A stretch of 64,000 bases of DNA from JBFLYH01 sp964630235 (GCA_964630235.1 CAZVUO010000005.1:62001-126000), one strand, 5' to 3'. Shown: positions 1 through 8,481, counted from the stretch's first letter. A program made the numbers and translations. The notes: a model not told the origin generated them from the sequence alone.

Positions 1-164
1 ACGGATATGCCGCGTTGGATTTTTTTACCTGCGGCGACGAAGTGGATCCCTGGGTTGCCCATCACTACGTCGCGGAGCGCTTGGGCGCTAAGCGGCGCAC
101 CTCCATCGAAATGAAACGGGGTGTGTTTGACCGGACGACATTAAAGCACAAAATCGAAGCCTAG
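1..164 (+). CDS. speD: S-adenosylmethionine decarboxylase proenzyme, C-terminal fragment
   Basis: Only the last 53 codons are in the window; the reading frame begins at base 3 and ends with TAG at 162-164. The translation runs from GYAALDFFTCGDEVDPW to the C-terminus KHKIEA, typical of the prokaryotic pyruvoyl AdoMet decarboxylase, with the conserved FFTCG segment. The enzyme makes decarboxylated AdoMet, the aminopropyl donor used by the spermidine synthase encoded just downstream. The self-cleavage serine lies upstream of the window and cannot be checked. Confidence 0.85.
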   Translation, partial: GYAALDFFTCGDEVDPWVAHHYVAERLGAKRRTSIEMKRGVFDRTTLKHKIEA

Positions 165-204
165 GCCGCGATTCACAAACGAAAGCCACCAGGCAGAGGT
201 TGTC

Positions 205-250
205 GAATGCAGAACTCGTTCTCCGGGACGGGTTCTGCATTCCCTTTTTT
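205..250 (+). terminator. Rho-independent terminator between speD and speE
   Basis: A 15-bp stem (GAATGCAGAACTCGT at 205-219, ACGGGTTCTGCATTC at 228-242, one G-T pair) with an 8-nt loop is followed by CC and a run of six T. It ends speD transcription or attenuates read-through into speE. Its position also argues that speE does not begin at the in-frame TTG at 200, which would put the stem inside the coding region. Confidence 0.85.
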
Positions 251-262
251 GGGGGCGGAGCA

Positions 263-1180
263 ATGCGGATTTTTAACGATCGCCTGTTCGTGGAAATGTA
301 CTCGGAGCATGAAGGGCATCTCCATGGATTCCAGCGTGTCTTGGTGACCGGACAAACCGCCTACCAGCAGGTGGAGATCGTTGATACGCACGTCTACGGC
401 CGCTGCCTGCTCCTGGACGGGAAAATGCAATCCAGCCAGGTTGATGAACATATCTACCATGAATTGCTGGTTCACCCCGCCATGGTGACCCATCCCGCAC
501 CGCGGAAAATATTGATCATTGGCGGCGGCGAAGGCGCCACCCTGCGGGAAGTGCTCCGGCATGCATCGGTGGAACAAGTGGATATGCTGGAGATCGATGA
601 ACAGGTGGTGACCTTTGCGAAACACCACCTTGCTGATTGGCACCGCGGGGCGTTTGATGATCCCCGGCTTCATTTGATCATCGGCGACGGCCGGCGGCAC
701 GTGGAAGAGACGCCGGAACGCTACGACCTTATTTTTATTGATGTTTCGGATCCGGGATATGACGGGCCGGCCTATTTGCTTTATACGCTGCAATTTTATC
801 AAACGGCGGCGCGCTGTTTGCGGCCGGATGGTTTGATTGCGATGCAGGCCGGACCCAGCAGTCCCACCTGCGGGGAGATCATGGCTTCGATTTACCGGAC
901 CTTGGGCGAAGTTTTTCCCGTGGTGGGCGCGTATGAGGCATTCATTCCGTCGTTCGGATATCCCTGGGGGTTCTGCTTGGGTTCCAGACGGCTGGATCCC
1001 GGCCGCTTGGGGCAGGAGGAAGTGGATCAGCGGTTGCGCCGACGGAGTATTTTGGATTTAAAAGCTTATGACGGTCAGACGCACCGCGGGCAATTCATTC
1101 TAAATAAAACCTTGCGGACCATGCTGGCCACCCAAGGAAGGTTGATCGAAGACCACCAGCCCATTTATACCCCGTTGTAG
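263..1180 (+). CDS. speE: Spermidine synthase-like aminopropyltransferase
   Basis: This Rossmann-fold aminopropyltransferase (305 aa) transfers the aminopropyl group of decarboxylated AdoMet to a polyamine acceptor. Visible are the SAM-binding loop ILIIGGGEGATLREVLRH and an acidic active-site segment FIDVSDPGYDGPAYLLYT. The latter has extra residues between DP and GP and an LYT-x-x-FY continuation, which resembles thermospermine-synthase-type (ACL5) enzymes more than classical SpeE, so the product may not be plain spermidine (inference). ATG 263 is chosen because GGCGGAG lies just upstream and the longer TTG start would run through the terminator at 205-250. It sits between speD and a basic amino acid decarboxylase, giving a compact polyamine locus. 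Confidence 0.85.
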   Translation: MRIFNDRLFVEMYSEHEGHLHGFQRVLVTGQTAYQQVEIVDTHVYGRCLLLDGKMQSSQVDEHIYHELLVHPAMVTHPAPRKILIIGGGEGATLREVLRHASVEQVDMLEIDEQVVTFAKHHLADWHRGAFDDPRLHLIIGDGRRHVEETPERYDLIFIDVSDPGYDGPAYLLYTLQFYQTAARCLRPDGLIAMQAGPSSPTCGEIMASIYRTLGEVFPVVGAYEAFIPSFGYPWGFCLGSRRLDPGRLGQEEVDQRLRRRSILDLKAYDGQTHRGQFILNKTLRTMLATQGRLIEDHQPIYTPL

Positions 1181-1203
1181 CGGGAACGAGGTGATCGGCA
1201 GCG

Positions 1204-2763
1204 ATGGCGGAAATTCCGGAACTCAATCAACAATCCACCCCTTTGTTTGAAGCGGTCATCAATTACGCCAAAGGCCGCAAAATATCCTTTCATACACCCG
1301 GGCATAAACACGGCGTTTCCATTCCCCAGGAATTCAGGAATTTCGTGGGAGAAAAGATCTTTGATTGCGATCTCACGCTGCTGGAAGAAGTGGACTCCCT
1401 GCACGAGCCCAAGAGCGTGATCCGGGAAGCGCAGCGGCTGGCCGCCCAGGCGTACGGTGCCGATTACGCGTTTTTCCTGGTCAACGGCACCTCGGGTGGG
1501 AATCATGCCATGCTGCTGACGGTTTGCGATCCCGGGGATAAAATCATCATTCCGCGCAATGTCCACCGTTCGGTCCTGGCGGGGATTATTTTTTCCGGCG
1601 CCATTCCAGTCTATGTCATGCCCGAACGCGACGAAGAGCACAACCAGATGCTCAATGTCACGCCAGAGGCCATTGACCGGGCCATCCAACGCCACCCGGA
1701 CGCCAAAGCTATCCTGGTGACCCATCCGACCTATCAGGGGATTGGCGCCAATCTGCGTGAAATCTCCCGCTTGGCCAAACGCGCGAAAATGTTTTTCTTG
1801 GTTGATGAGGCACACGGTCCGCATTTGAAATTCCATCCTGATCTGCCTCCGGCGGCTATGGAGTGTGGCGCGGATATTTGCGTTCAGAGCACCCACAAAA
1901 TCATCAGCAGTCTCACGCAGGCTTCCTTGCTGCTGGCCCGCCGGAGCGTGGACGTGCTTAAGCTGAAGCGCATCCTGACCCTTCTCATGACCACCAGTCC
2001 CTCCTATCTGCTGTTGGCTTCGCTGGACTTGGCGCGGATGCAAATGGCAACCCGAGGGAAGGAGTTGCTGAATGTGGCGATCATGCTGGCGGAGGATGCG
2101 CGTCAAAAAATCAACGCCTTGCCCGGGATGTTTTGCCCGGGAAGGGAATTGGCCGGACGGCCTGGGGTGCATGCGGTCGACGTGACCAAATTATGCATCA
2201 ATGTCAGCGGCACCGGGCTGACCGGATTTGACGTGGCCAAGCAATTGAACGAAAAATTCAAAATACAAGTTGAATTCGCCGATCTCGATACGATACTATT
2301 GATCGTTTCAATCGGGAATACCGAGAAAGATATTTTGCGTTTGGTGCTGGCGCTGGATGCGGTCGGCAAAGAAGCTCAGGCCGCACAAGGCGCGCAAGCG
2401 CCGTCGGCGCGTAAAGAACACCTGCGGTTTCCTGACGAGCTGCCTGAGGTCGTGATGACGCCGCGCGAAGCGGTTTTTTCGGCGACCAAAAAAGTGTCGT
2501 TGAAAGCCGCGGTGGGACAGATCAGCGCGGAGGTGTTTTCTCCATATCCTCCCGGGATTCCGCTGCTCAATCCTGGAGAAAGAATTTCCGGAGAGATTCT
2601 GCACTATCTCAAAGAGCTTCACCACCGCGGAGGACGGGTGCAGGGGCAATCCGATCCGGAATTGCGGACGATTAAAGTGGTTGAACTGGGACCGCTGGCC
2701 GCCGCGAAAGGCGTGCTGGCGGACGCTGAAGGCCGGAAAACCCGGCAGCCGAGCTTGTGGTAA
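1204..2763 (+). CDS. speA: Arginine/lysine/ornithine decarboxylase, fold-type I PLP enzyme
   Basis: A 519-residue decarboxylase of the Orn/Lys/Arg group. Family marks are the N-terminal FHTPGHKHG segment, NGTSGGNHAM, the DEAHGPHLKF aspartate region, and STHK with the PLP lysine at about residue 232. The C-terminal domain contains the YPPGIPLLNPGE motif of the family. It would make the amine precursor (agmatine, cadaverine or putrescine) for the aminopropyltransferase upstream; arginine is most likely by analogy with Bacillus/cyanobacterial enzymes of this size, but substrate cannot be read from sequence. It lies 23 bp after speE, so the two are probably co-transcribed. Confidence 0.85.
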   Translation: MAEIPELNQQSTPLFEAVINYAKGRKISFHTPGHKHGVSIPQEFRNFVGEKIFDCDLTLLEEVDSLHEPKSVIREAQRLAAQAYGADYAFFLVNGTSGGNHAMLLTVCDPGDKIIIPRNVHRSVLAGIIFSGAIPVYVMPERDEEHNQMLNVTPEAIDRAIQRHPDAKAILVTHPTYQGIGANLREISRLAKRAKMFFLVDEAHGPHLKFHPDLPPAAMECGADICVQSTHKIISSLTQASLLLARRSVDVLKLKRILTLLMTTSPSYLLLASLDLARMQMATRGKELLNVAIMLAEDARQKINALPGMFCPGRELAGRPGVHAVDVTKLCINVSGTGLTGFDVAKQLNEKFKIQVEFADLDTILLIVSIGNTEKDILRLVLALDAVGKEAQAAQGAQAPSARKEHLRFPDELPEVVMTPREAVFSATKKVSLKAAVGQISAEVFSPYPPGIPLLNPGERISGEILHYLKELHHRGGRVQGQSDPELRTIKVVELGPLAAAKGVLADAEGRKTRQPSLW

Positions 2764-2795
2764 GTCGTTTGAAAGGATTCAAAACGCGAATCCAC

Positions 2796-2885
2796 TCCTC
2801 TCCGCAGGGGGATGGATGCGGAATGGTTGCTCCGGGGATGTGGCCAAGAAGGGTTAGCAAGGGTTGGAGTTGAGCCCCCGGGCCC
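2796..2885 (+). repeat. Dispersed intergenic repeat R1, copy a
   Basis: One of three related intergenic elements (others at 6882-6985 and 23644-23770), all on the + strand downstream of a gene. The shared core contains GATGCGGAATGGTTGCTCCG followed by GGGATGT-GCCAAGAAGGG and a GGGTTG-AGTTG segment. It begins with a CTCCGCAGGGGG self-complementary block. Just after it, 2904-2930 can fold as CATGCCC/GGGCATG. No coding potential is seen. Confidence 0.7.
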
Positions 2886-2957
2886 TTCGGCCGCGGAGGG
2901 CTTCATGCCCACCCGTGTTTACGGGCATGCATCATGTAAAGAAAGACGGTGACTGGA

Positions 2958-3350
2958 ATGAAAAAAAACCAAATTGATTACTTCCGTAAAATACTGCAAA
3001 ATCAAAAGCAAACCTTGCTGGCGAAAGTCAGGAGCAGCGTGGAACTGAACCGCGAAGAGGCCTCGGACGAAGTCAGGGACGCAGCCGATTTTGCCTCGGA
3101 TTTTTATGAGCGCGAATTGGCCATGGGACTGACGGAAACAGAACGCGCCCGCCTGCAGGAGGTCGAAGAGGCTCTGGATCGCCTGGAGAACGGCAAGTAC
3201 GGCAAATGCGAAACCTGTGGCAACCTGATTTCCCCCACGCGCTTGGAAGCGCTGCCGTTCGCCCGTCTGTGCATTGAGTGCAAGGCGAAAGAAGAGAAGC
3301 TCAGCAACAGCAGCAATAATACCGCCAACAATAGCAGTGCGGGATTTTGA
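2958..3350 (+). CDS. DksA/TraR-family zinc-finger protein
   Basis: A 130-aa protein with an N-terminal coiled-coil region, a D-A-A-D-F-A segment like the DxxDxA tip motif of DksA, and a C-terminal C4 zinc finger (CETC, then CIEC 17 residues later). Family members insert the coiled coil into the RNA polymerase secondary channel and, with ppGpp, alter initiation at rRNA and amino-acid promoters. An in-frame GTG at 2949 would add three residues; ATG 2958 is preferred but its ribosome site is weak. The C-terminus is a low-complexity Asn/Ser tail. It is followed 14 bp later by corA. Confidence 0.85.
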   Translation: MKKNQIDYFRKILQNQKQTLLAKVRSSVELNREEASDEVRDAADFASDFYERELAMGLTETERARLQEVEEALDRLENGKYGKCETCGNLISPTRLEALPFARLCIECKAKEEKLSNSSNNTANNSSAGF

Positions 3351-3364
3351 TCGGAGTACGGGAT

Positions 3365-4336
3365 ATGCTGCAGGCACTTTGCATCAGTCGCGCCAAGAAG
3401 CTGACACAGATACAAAAACCTTCGGAAATCGCGCGTCTGCTCCGCAACCGGTCCAATCTTCTGTGGGTGGACATTACCAATCCCGAAGAAGACGATATTG
3501 ACGTCATGGTGGATGTTTTTCACTTTCACCAGCTGGCGATTGAGGATTCCATTTTTCCGCAGAACCAGCCGAAACTGGAAAGCTATAAAAACCACCTGCA
3601 TGTCGTTCTTCACGAGTTGAATTACCCTTCGAAGAAATCCTTGGAAGTCGCGACCCACGAACTGAATATTTTTATCGGCAGTAATTTTGTCGTCACCAGC
3701 CATCTTAATACGCTGGTTTCGGTTTCCAAACTCTTCCAGCGTTTTCAAAAGAAGGTTAGTACCATCCAGCCGGCCAGCGATTTTCTCTTGCATGCCATCA
3801 TTGACCAAGTCGTAGACGGCTATTTCCCGATTATTGATCAACTCGAACAGCGCATTGAACTCCTGGAAGATAAGGTTCTGGCCGGCGCTGACAGGCATGT
3901 CCTGGAAAAAATCGTCGAGATCAGGAAAAACCTTTTGAAAATACGCAATTTCATCCAACCGCAGCGGAAAATCCTCAATCTTCTCGGCCGCTCCGACACG
4001 CCCTTTGTTTCGCGGGCGATCGCCACGTATTTCCGCGACGTTCTCGATCACGTGGTTCGCATCAGCGACATGCTGGACACTTACCGGGAAGTCTTGTCCT
4101 CGACGATGGACGCTTATGTCTCCATGGTTTCGCTGCGCATGAACGAAATTGTGAAAACGCTGACCACGATTACCACGATCCTCATGCCGCTCTCCGTGAT
4201 TACCGGGTTCTACGGCATGAACGTGAAAATCCCGGAATTCGAAATGGGCCCTGTCGGTTATTTTATCGCGGTCGGGCTTTTGGTGCTGGCCCTGACCGGC
4301 ATGATCATTTTTCTCAAGCGCAAGAAGTGGATGTAG
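3365..4336 (+). CDS. corA: CorA-family magnesium/cobalt transporter
   Basis: A 323-aa CorA: a large soluble N-terminal domain with the long stalk helix, then two C-terminal membrane helices. The diagnostic YGMNV motif closes the first helix (SVITGFYGMNVKIPEF), and a basic KRKKWM tail follows the second. CorA pentamers form the Mg2+ pore in the inner membrane. The start is set at ATG 3365 because GGAG lies 9 nt upstream; a TTG at 3347 would overlap the preceding stop codon. It is probably co-transcribed with the DksA-like gene. Confidence 0.9.
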   Translation: MLQALCISRAKKLTQIQKPSEIARLLRNRSNLLWVDITNPEEDDIDVMVDVFHFHQLAIEDSIFPQNQPKLESYKNHLHVVLHELNYPSKKSLEVATHELNIFIGSNFVVTSHLNTLVSVSKLFQRFQKKVSTIQPASDFLLHAIIDQVVDGYFPIIDQLEQRIELLEDKVLAGADRHVLEKIVEIRKNLLKIRNFIQPQRKILNLLGRSDTPFVSRAIATYFRDVLDHVVRISDMLDTYREVLSSTMDAYVSMVSLRMNEIVKTLTTITTILMPLSVITGFYGMNVKIPEFEMGPVGYFIAVGLLVLALTGMIIFLKRKKWM

Positions 4337-4378
4337 CGCCGAAAATACCTTCCTGTCAAACCCCTTTTTAAAAAAGCA

Positions 4379-4407
4379 TTGACGCCGGAGAGGGCTTGTG
4401 CCACAAT
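4379..4407 (+). promoter_or_regulatory. Sigma70-type promoter for gap
   Basis: TTGACG (4379-4384) and CACAAT (4402-4407) are separated by 17 bp. The site lies about 115 nt before the GAPDH start, leaving a leader of roughly 105 nt. Confidence 0.6.
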
Positions 4408-4521
4408 ATGCGCCGTTTATTCACCGGTGCCGCGCGTGGCAATTAGCCTTGCCAGATAAGGGTTTTGCGAAGCGCGGATGGTTTGGAGATAATTTTTTTA
4501 ATTTGCCAAGGAGGCATTCAC

Positions 4522-5520
4522 ATGGGAGTCAAAGTAGGGATCAACGGGTTTGGGCGGATCGGGCGGGGTGTTTTACGGGCGGCCTTGGAGAAAAAATCCG
4601 ATCTGGATTTCGTGGCGGTCAATGACCTGACGGACGCCAAAACGCTGGCCCATCTCTTTAAATATGACAGCGTATTCGGGAATTACACGGGCGAGGTCAA
4701 GGCCGGCAACGGCGAAATCATTGTCAACGGCAAGGCGATCAAGGTGGTGGCTGAGAAGGACCCGGCCAATTTGCCCTGGAAAAGCCTGGGTGTTGAGATC
4801 GTCATCGAATCCACCGGCCGGTTTACCGAAGCCCAGAAAGCCGCGGCCCATGTTCAGGCGGGCGCCAAGAAAGTCTTGATCAGCGCTCCGGCCAAGAATG
4901 AGGATATTACCATTGTGCTGGGCGTGAACGAGGACAAATACGATTCTGCAAAACACAACATCGTTTCCAATGCCTCCTGCACCACCAACTGTTTGGCGCC
5001 GGTGGTGAAAGTCCTGATGGATAAATTCGGGGTGGTCTCGGGCTTGATGACCACCATTCACTCCTATACGAACGACCAGGTCATTCTGGATGCCCCCCAC
5101 AAGGACCTGCGCCGGGCCCGGGCCGCGGCGCTCTCCATGATTCCCACCACCACCGGTGCGGCGAAAGCCATCGGCCTCGTCATTCCTGAGTTGAAGGGGA
5201 AGCTGGACGGGCTGGCGATCCGCGTGCCCACCCCGAACGTGTCCCTGGTGGACGTGGTGCTCAAGGTCCAAAAGGCGACGACCAAGGAAGAAGTGAACGC
5301 CGCGCTGAAAGCGGCCGCCGCCGCGAGTCCTTATCTTGCCTATACGGAAGAACCCCTGGTTTCCCGCGATTTCAACGGCAATCCGGCTTCCTCGATCGTG
5401 GATGGGCTCTCGACTTTCGTCAACGGCGACATGGTGAAGGTCATGGCCTGGTATGACAACGAGGTGGGGTATTCCAACCGCGTCGTGGACCTTGTGGCCT
5501 ATATGGCGAAGAAAAATTAA
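4522..5520 (+). CDS. gap: Glyceraldehyde-3-phosphate dehydrogenase, type I
   Basis: A 332-aa NAD-dependent GAPDH. The NAD-binding start VGINGFGRIGRGVLR and the catalytic SNASCTTNCLAPV, with the nucleophile at about Cys153, are intact. It oxidises glyceraldehyde 3-phosphate to 1,3-bisphosphoglycerate in glycolysis, or the reverse in gluconeogenesis. ATG 4522 is preceded by a strong AAGGAGG at 4508-4514. It opens the gap-pgk-tpi-secG series, with its own promoter upstream. Confidence 0.97.
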   Translation: MGVKVGINGFGRIGRGVLRAALEKKSDLDFVAVNDLTDAKTLAHLFKYDSVFGNYTGEVKAGNGEIIVNGKAIKVVAEKDPANLPWKSLGVEIVIESTGRFTEAQKAAAHVQAGAKKVLISAPAKNEDITIVLGVNEDKYDSAKHNIVSNASCTTNCLAPVVKVLMDKFGVVSGLMTTIHSYTNDQVILDAPHKDLRRARAAALSMIPTTTGAAKAIGLVIPELKGKLDGLAIRVPTPNVSLVDVVLKVQKATTKEEVNAALKAAAAASPYLAYTEEPLVSRDFNGNPASSIVDGLSTFVNGDMVKVMAWYDNEVGYSNRVVDLVAYMAKKN

Positions 5521-5650
5521 AGATCAAAGCGCATGTGCGACGGAGCAAGAGATAGAAAATAGGCCGCGATGATCTCGTGAAGGCTCTGTGGTCTGTTCTC
5601 GATCGCTCGGGGAGTTGAGGAATCGCCCGCGCGGTTTTCCAGGAGGCGGC

Positions 5651-6844
5651 ATGCAAAAATTGTCCGTAAAAGACCTTTCGGTGAAAGATCAACGGGTCCT
5701 GGTGCGCGTGGATTTCAACGTGCCCCAGGAAGCGGATGGAACCATCACCGATGACACCCGAATTCGCGCTGCGCTGCCGACGATCGAATTTCTGCTTCAG
5801 GGGGGAGCCAAGGTCATCCTTTGTTCGCACCTGGGCCGCCCCAAAGGGGAACCGGGTGACCGCCAGGCGTTCACGCTGGCGCCGGTGGCCCGTCGCCTGG
5901 GTGAACTGCTTAAAACCAACGTGAAGATGGCTCCGGACGTGGTCGGGCCCGAAGTGACAAAGTTGGCCAACCAGCTGGGGTCCGGTGAAGTTCTCATGCT
6001 GGAAAATGTACGTTTCATCAAAGGCGAAACCAAGAACGATTTGGAATTTTCGAAGCAGCTCGCGGCCCTGGCTGATTTTTATGTCAATGATGCCTTCGGC
6101 TCGGCCCACCGCGCCCATTCCTCTACCGCGGGGGTGGCCCGCCTCGTCAAACAGGCGGCTGCCGGGTTTCTCATGGAAAAAGAGATTCACTACCTCAGCC
6201 AAGCCGTTTCGAACCCGGAACGGCCGTTTGTGGCCATTTTGGGCGGCGCGAAAATTTCCGGTAAACTGGAAGTGATCCAGAATCTGCTGCCCAAAGTGGA
6301 CAGTCTGCTGATCGGCGGCGGCATGGCGTACACATTCTTGAAGGCCAAATCCATCGGCATCGGGCGCTCGATCTGTGAGGACGATTTGATCCCCACGGCC
6401 AAGCAGATTCTCAAACAGGCCCTGGATCTTGACAAGCAGCTGCTCCTGCCGATTGACCATGTCGTGGCGGATGATATCAAGGCCGATGCCATGCAGAAGC
6501 ACGTGCCGCGCAATAATATTGATGAGGGCTGGCAAGGGGTGGATATCGGACCGGACACCGTGAGGAAATTCACCGCGGCCATTCAAAAAGCCAAGACCAT
6601 CGTCTGGAACGGTCCGATGGGCGTGTTTGAAATACCCGCCTTTGCCAAGGGGACGCTAGCCATGGCGACTGCCTTGGCCAGCTCCGAGGCGACAACCATT
6701 GTCGGCGGCGGTGACTCCGTGGCGGCCATCACGCAGATGGGCTTGGCGGACAAGATGACCCACGTTTCCACCGGCGGGGGAGCCTCGCTGGAGTTCTTGG
6801 AAGGCAAAGAGCTGCCCGGCGTGGCAGCCCTGAGCAACCGCTAG
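5651..6844 (+). CDS. pgk: Phosphoglycerate kinase
   Basis: A 397-aa PGK of normal length. Recognisable segments are RVDFNVPQ near the N-terminus, SHLGRPKG, the substrate-binding FYVNDAFGSAHRAHSS, FVAILGGAKISGK, and the C-terminal nucleotide loop GGGDSVAAI with STGGGASLEFLEG. It transfers the acyl phosphate of 1,3-bisphosphoglycerate to ADP. ATG 5651 has AGGAGG ending 4 nt upstream. The 130-bp gap after gap shows no clear terminator, so the two are probably co-transcribed. Confidence 0.97.
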   Translation: MQKLSVKDLSVKDQRVLVRVDFNVPQEADGTITDDTRIRAALPTIEFLLQGGAKVILCSHLGRPKGEPGDRQAFTLAPVARRLGELLKTNVKMAPDVVGPEVTKLANQLGSGEVLMLENVRFIKGETKNDLEFSKQLAALADFYVNDAFGSAHRAHSSTAGVARLVKQAAAGFLMEKEIHYLSQAVSNPERPFVAILGGAKISGKLEVIQNLLPKVDSLLIGGGMAYTFLKAKSIGIGRSICEDDLIPTAKQILKQALDLDKQLLLPIDHVVADDIKADAMQKHVPRNNIDEGWQGVDIGPDTVRKFTAAIQKAKTIVWNGPMGVFEIPAFAKGTLAMATALASSEATTIVGGGDSVAAITQMGLADKMTHVSTGGGASLEFLEGKELPGVAALSNR

Positions 6845-6881
6845 GCGTTCGAGCACATAGGAATGAATGAATCGCTCAAAC

Positions 6882-6985
6882 GCCATCCCCTCCGCAGGGG
6901 GGATGCGGAATCGTTGCTCCGGGGATGTCGCCAAAAGGGGATCGCGGGGGTTGAAGTTGGTACGCCAGACTTTGCCCGGGTGCTT
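6882..6985 (+). repeat. Dispersed intergenic repeat R1, copy b
   Basis: This is the second copy of the element also found at 2796-2885 and 23644-23770. It carries CCATCCCCTCCGCAGGGGGG, then GATGCGGAATCGTTGCTCCG and GGGATGTCGCCAAAAGGGG, and a GTTGAAGTTGGTAC segment that copy c shares as CAGTTGGTAC. It occupies the first part of the 425-bp gene-free stretch between pgk and tpi. Confidence 0.7.
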
Positions 6986-7028
6986 CAAAGCAATTCGTGG
7001 AGTAAGTGGAGCGGTTCCCCGGACTGAA

Positions 7029-7147
7029 GTTCCCCGCAGGGGGACCCTAGGCCGGGGCTCCCTCCCTCCGCAATAAAATTACGCAAATCCTCTCCCGGGC
7101 CGAAAGCCCCCTGCGGGAACCGAAGCCCGGGGATTTTTGCGGAGGGA
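7029..7147. repeat. Interleaved inverted repeats between pgk and tpi
   Basis: Two arm pairs cross rather than nest. GTTCCCCGCAGGGGG at 7029-7043 is complementary to CCCCCTGCGGGAAC at 7107-7120, and TCCCTCCGCAA at 7063-7073 is complementary to TTGCGGAGGGA at 7137-7147. The order A-B-A'-B' would form a pseudoknot in RNA. GC-rich blocks flank an AT-rich centre. No ORF is convincing here. The rest of the gap (7148-7269) shows nothing recognisable. Confidence 0.6.
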
Positions 7148-7269
7148 TTGAAACGACCGCTTGCGATCTGTTTTCGATGGCTCTATTGTTCGGAAATTTA
7201 AACACCGATTTTTTGTGACGCGTTATCTTGATCTTGGCCGATTAAACTTTATGTGGAACGGATGAACCC

Positions 7270-8028
7270 ATGAGAACACCGATCATCGCTGGAAACTGGA
7301 AGTTGAACAAGACCCGGCTTGAAGCCGAAGCGCTGGCGCGCCAGGTGGTGGCGGGGGTCAAGCAGGTGAAGGACATCGAAGTTGTTCTTTGCCCGCCGTA
7401 TACAGCGCTGGAAGCCGTTCGGGACGCGATCCAATCCTCGCCGGTTATGCTGGGCGCGCAAGATCTCTACTGGGAGGCCTCCGGCGCATTTACCGGGGAA
7501 GTTTCCGGGCCCATGCTCGCGGACGCTGGTTGCCGTTACGTCATCATCGGCCATTCGGAGCGCAGGCAGTATTTCGGCGAGACCAACGATACCGTGAACC
7601 GCAAGGTGAAAGCCGCGCTGGGCGCAGGGCTCCTGCCGATCGTATGCGTCGGAGAAACGCTTCCGGAGCGCGAAGCCGGGAAGGTTGAGGCCGTGGTGAG
7701 CGAGCACGTGCGCCAGGGTCTGGCCGGCGTGCCGGCCGCGGACCTGGCCAAGGTGGTCGTGGCGTACGAACCGGTCTGGGCCATCGGCACAGGGAAAACG
7801 GCGACCCCGGAGCAAGCTCAGGAAGTTCACCGGCTCATCCGCCGCCTTCTGACGGAGTTGGCAGGCCCGGACGTGGCCGGCGCCATCCGGATTCAATATG
7901 GCGGCAGTGTCAAGCCGGATAATATCAAGCAATTGATGTCTCAGCCGGATATCGACGGCGCACTGGTAGGAGGAGCGAGCCTTCTGGCCGAGTCCTTCTT
8001 GGCGCTTGTCCGCTATCATTCGGCCTGA
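7270..8028 (+). CDS. tpiA: Triosephosphate isomerase
   Basis: A 252-aa TIM barrel with all hallmark motifs: N-terminal IIAGNWKLNK with the active-site Asn and Lys, the electrophilic His in VIIGHSERRQYF, the catalytic Glu in VAYEPVWAIGTGK, and the phosphate-binding IQYGGSVKPDN and GALVGGASL loops. It interconverts dihydroxyacetone phosphate and glyceraldehyde 3-phosphate. The ATG used is the only plausible one, since the ATG 8 nt upstream hits a stop immediately; the ribosome site is weak. It sits 24 bp before secG. Confidence 0.97.
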   Translation: MRTPIIAGNWKLNKTRLEAEALARQVVAGVKQVKDIEVVLCPPYTALEAVRDAIQSSPVMLGAQDLYWEASGAFTGEVSGPMLADAGCRYVIIGHSERRQYFGETNDTVNRKVKAALGAGLLPIVCVGETLPEREAGKVEAVVSEHVRQGLAGVPAADLAKVVVAYEPVWAIGTGKTATPEQAQEVHRLIRRLLTELAGPDVAGAIRIQYGGSVKPDNIKQLMSQPDIDGALVGGASLLAESFLALVRYHSA

Positions 8029-8052
8029 GAGCGACCAGCGGGAGGAAACAAC

Positions 8053-8400
8053 ATGCTTGTTACGATTTTATGGACGCTTCATATTGTCAACTGTCTGATC
8101 TTGGTGGTGGTCGTACTGTTGCAGGCTGGACGCGGCTCGACGGTCGGTCTGTCTTTTGGAGGAGGCGCTTCCCAGACGGTTTTTGGTTCTTCTGGGGGGA
8201 AAAATTTCTTTGCTCGTCTGACCTCTGGGTTGGCCATCCTGTTCATGGTGACTTCCATTCTTCTTTCCCTGATGTCTTCCCGTCAATCCAAGGGTTATCG
8301 CGGGGTGATGCAGCAGCTTCCAACGGCGGAACAACCTGTGGAACCGGCACAACCCAGTTCAGCACCCGCCGGGCCGTCTGATCTGCCCTCGGCTCCTTAG
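8053..8400 (+). CDS. secG: Preprotein translocase subunit SecG
   Basis: A 115-aa protein with two membrane helices (about residues 3-22 and 53-72) joined by a Gly/Ser-rich loop FGGGASQTVFGSSGGKNFFARLT, the typical SecG pattern. It assists the SecYE channel during protein export. The C-terminus is a Pro/Gln/Ala-rich tail. GGGAGG precedes ATG 8053. The tpi-secG adjacency is common in many phyla and supports the call. Confidence 0.92.
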   Translation: MLVTILWTLHIVNCLILVVVVLLQAGRGSTVGLSFGGGASQTVFGSSGGKNFFARLTSGLAILFMVTSILLSLMSSRQSKGYRGVMQQLPTAEQPVEPAQPSSAPAGPSDLPSAP

Positions 8401-8429
8401 GTAACGAGGCGGCTTAACCGGGTTTTCGG

Positions 8430-8458
8430 TTGACAATGATCTGAGTGGAAGCTATAAT
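8430..8458 (+). promoter_or_regulatory. Consensus sigma70 promoter for the rpmF-fatty-acid operon
   Basis: TTGACA (8430-8435) and TATAAT (8453-8458) match the consensus exactly, with the ideal 17-bp spacer. It sits between secG and the DUF177 gene and is probably the main promoter of the downstream ribosomal/lipid synthesis run. The predicted transcription start lies about 15 nt before ATG 8482. Confidence 0.85.
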
Positions 8459-8481
8459 CCCTCCTTCCGTGGCAGGGCGCG

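Noticed and set aside
200..262. Longer speE start at TTG 200
   Set aside because: It would translate through a strong terminator stem (205-250), and ATG 263 has a good ribosome site.
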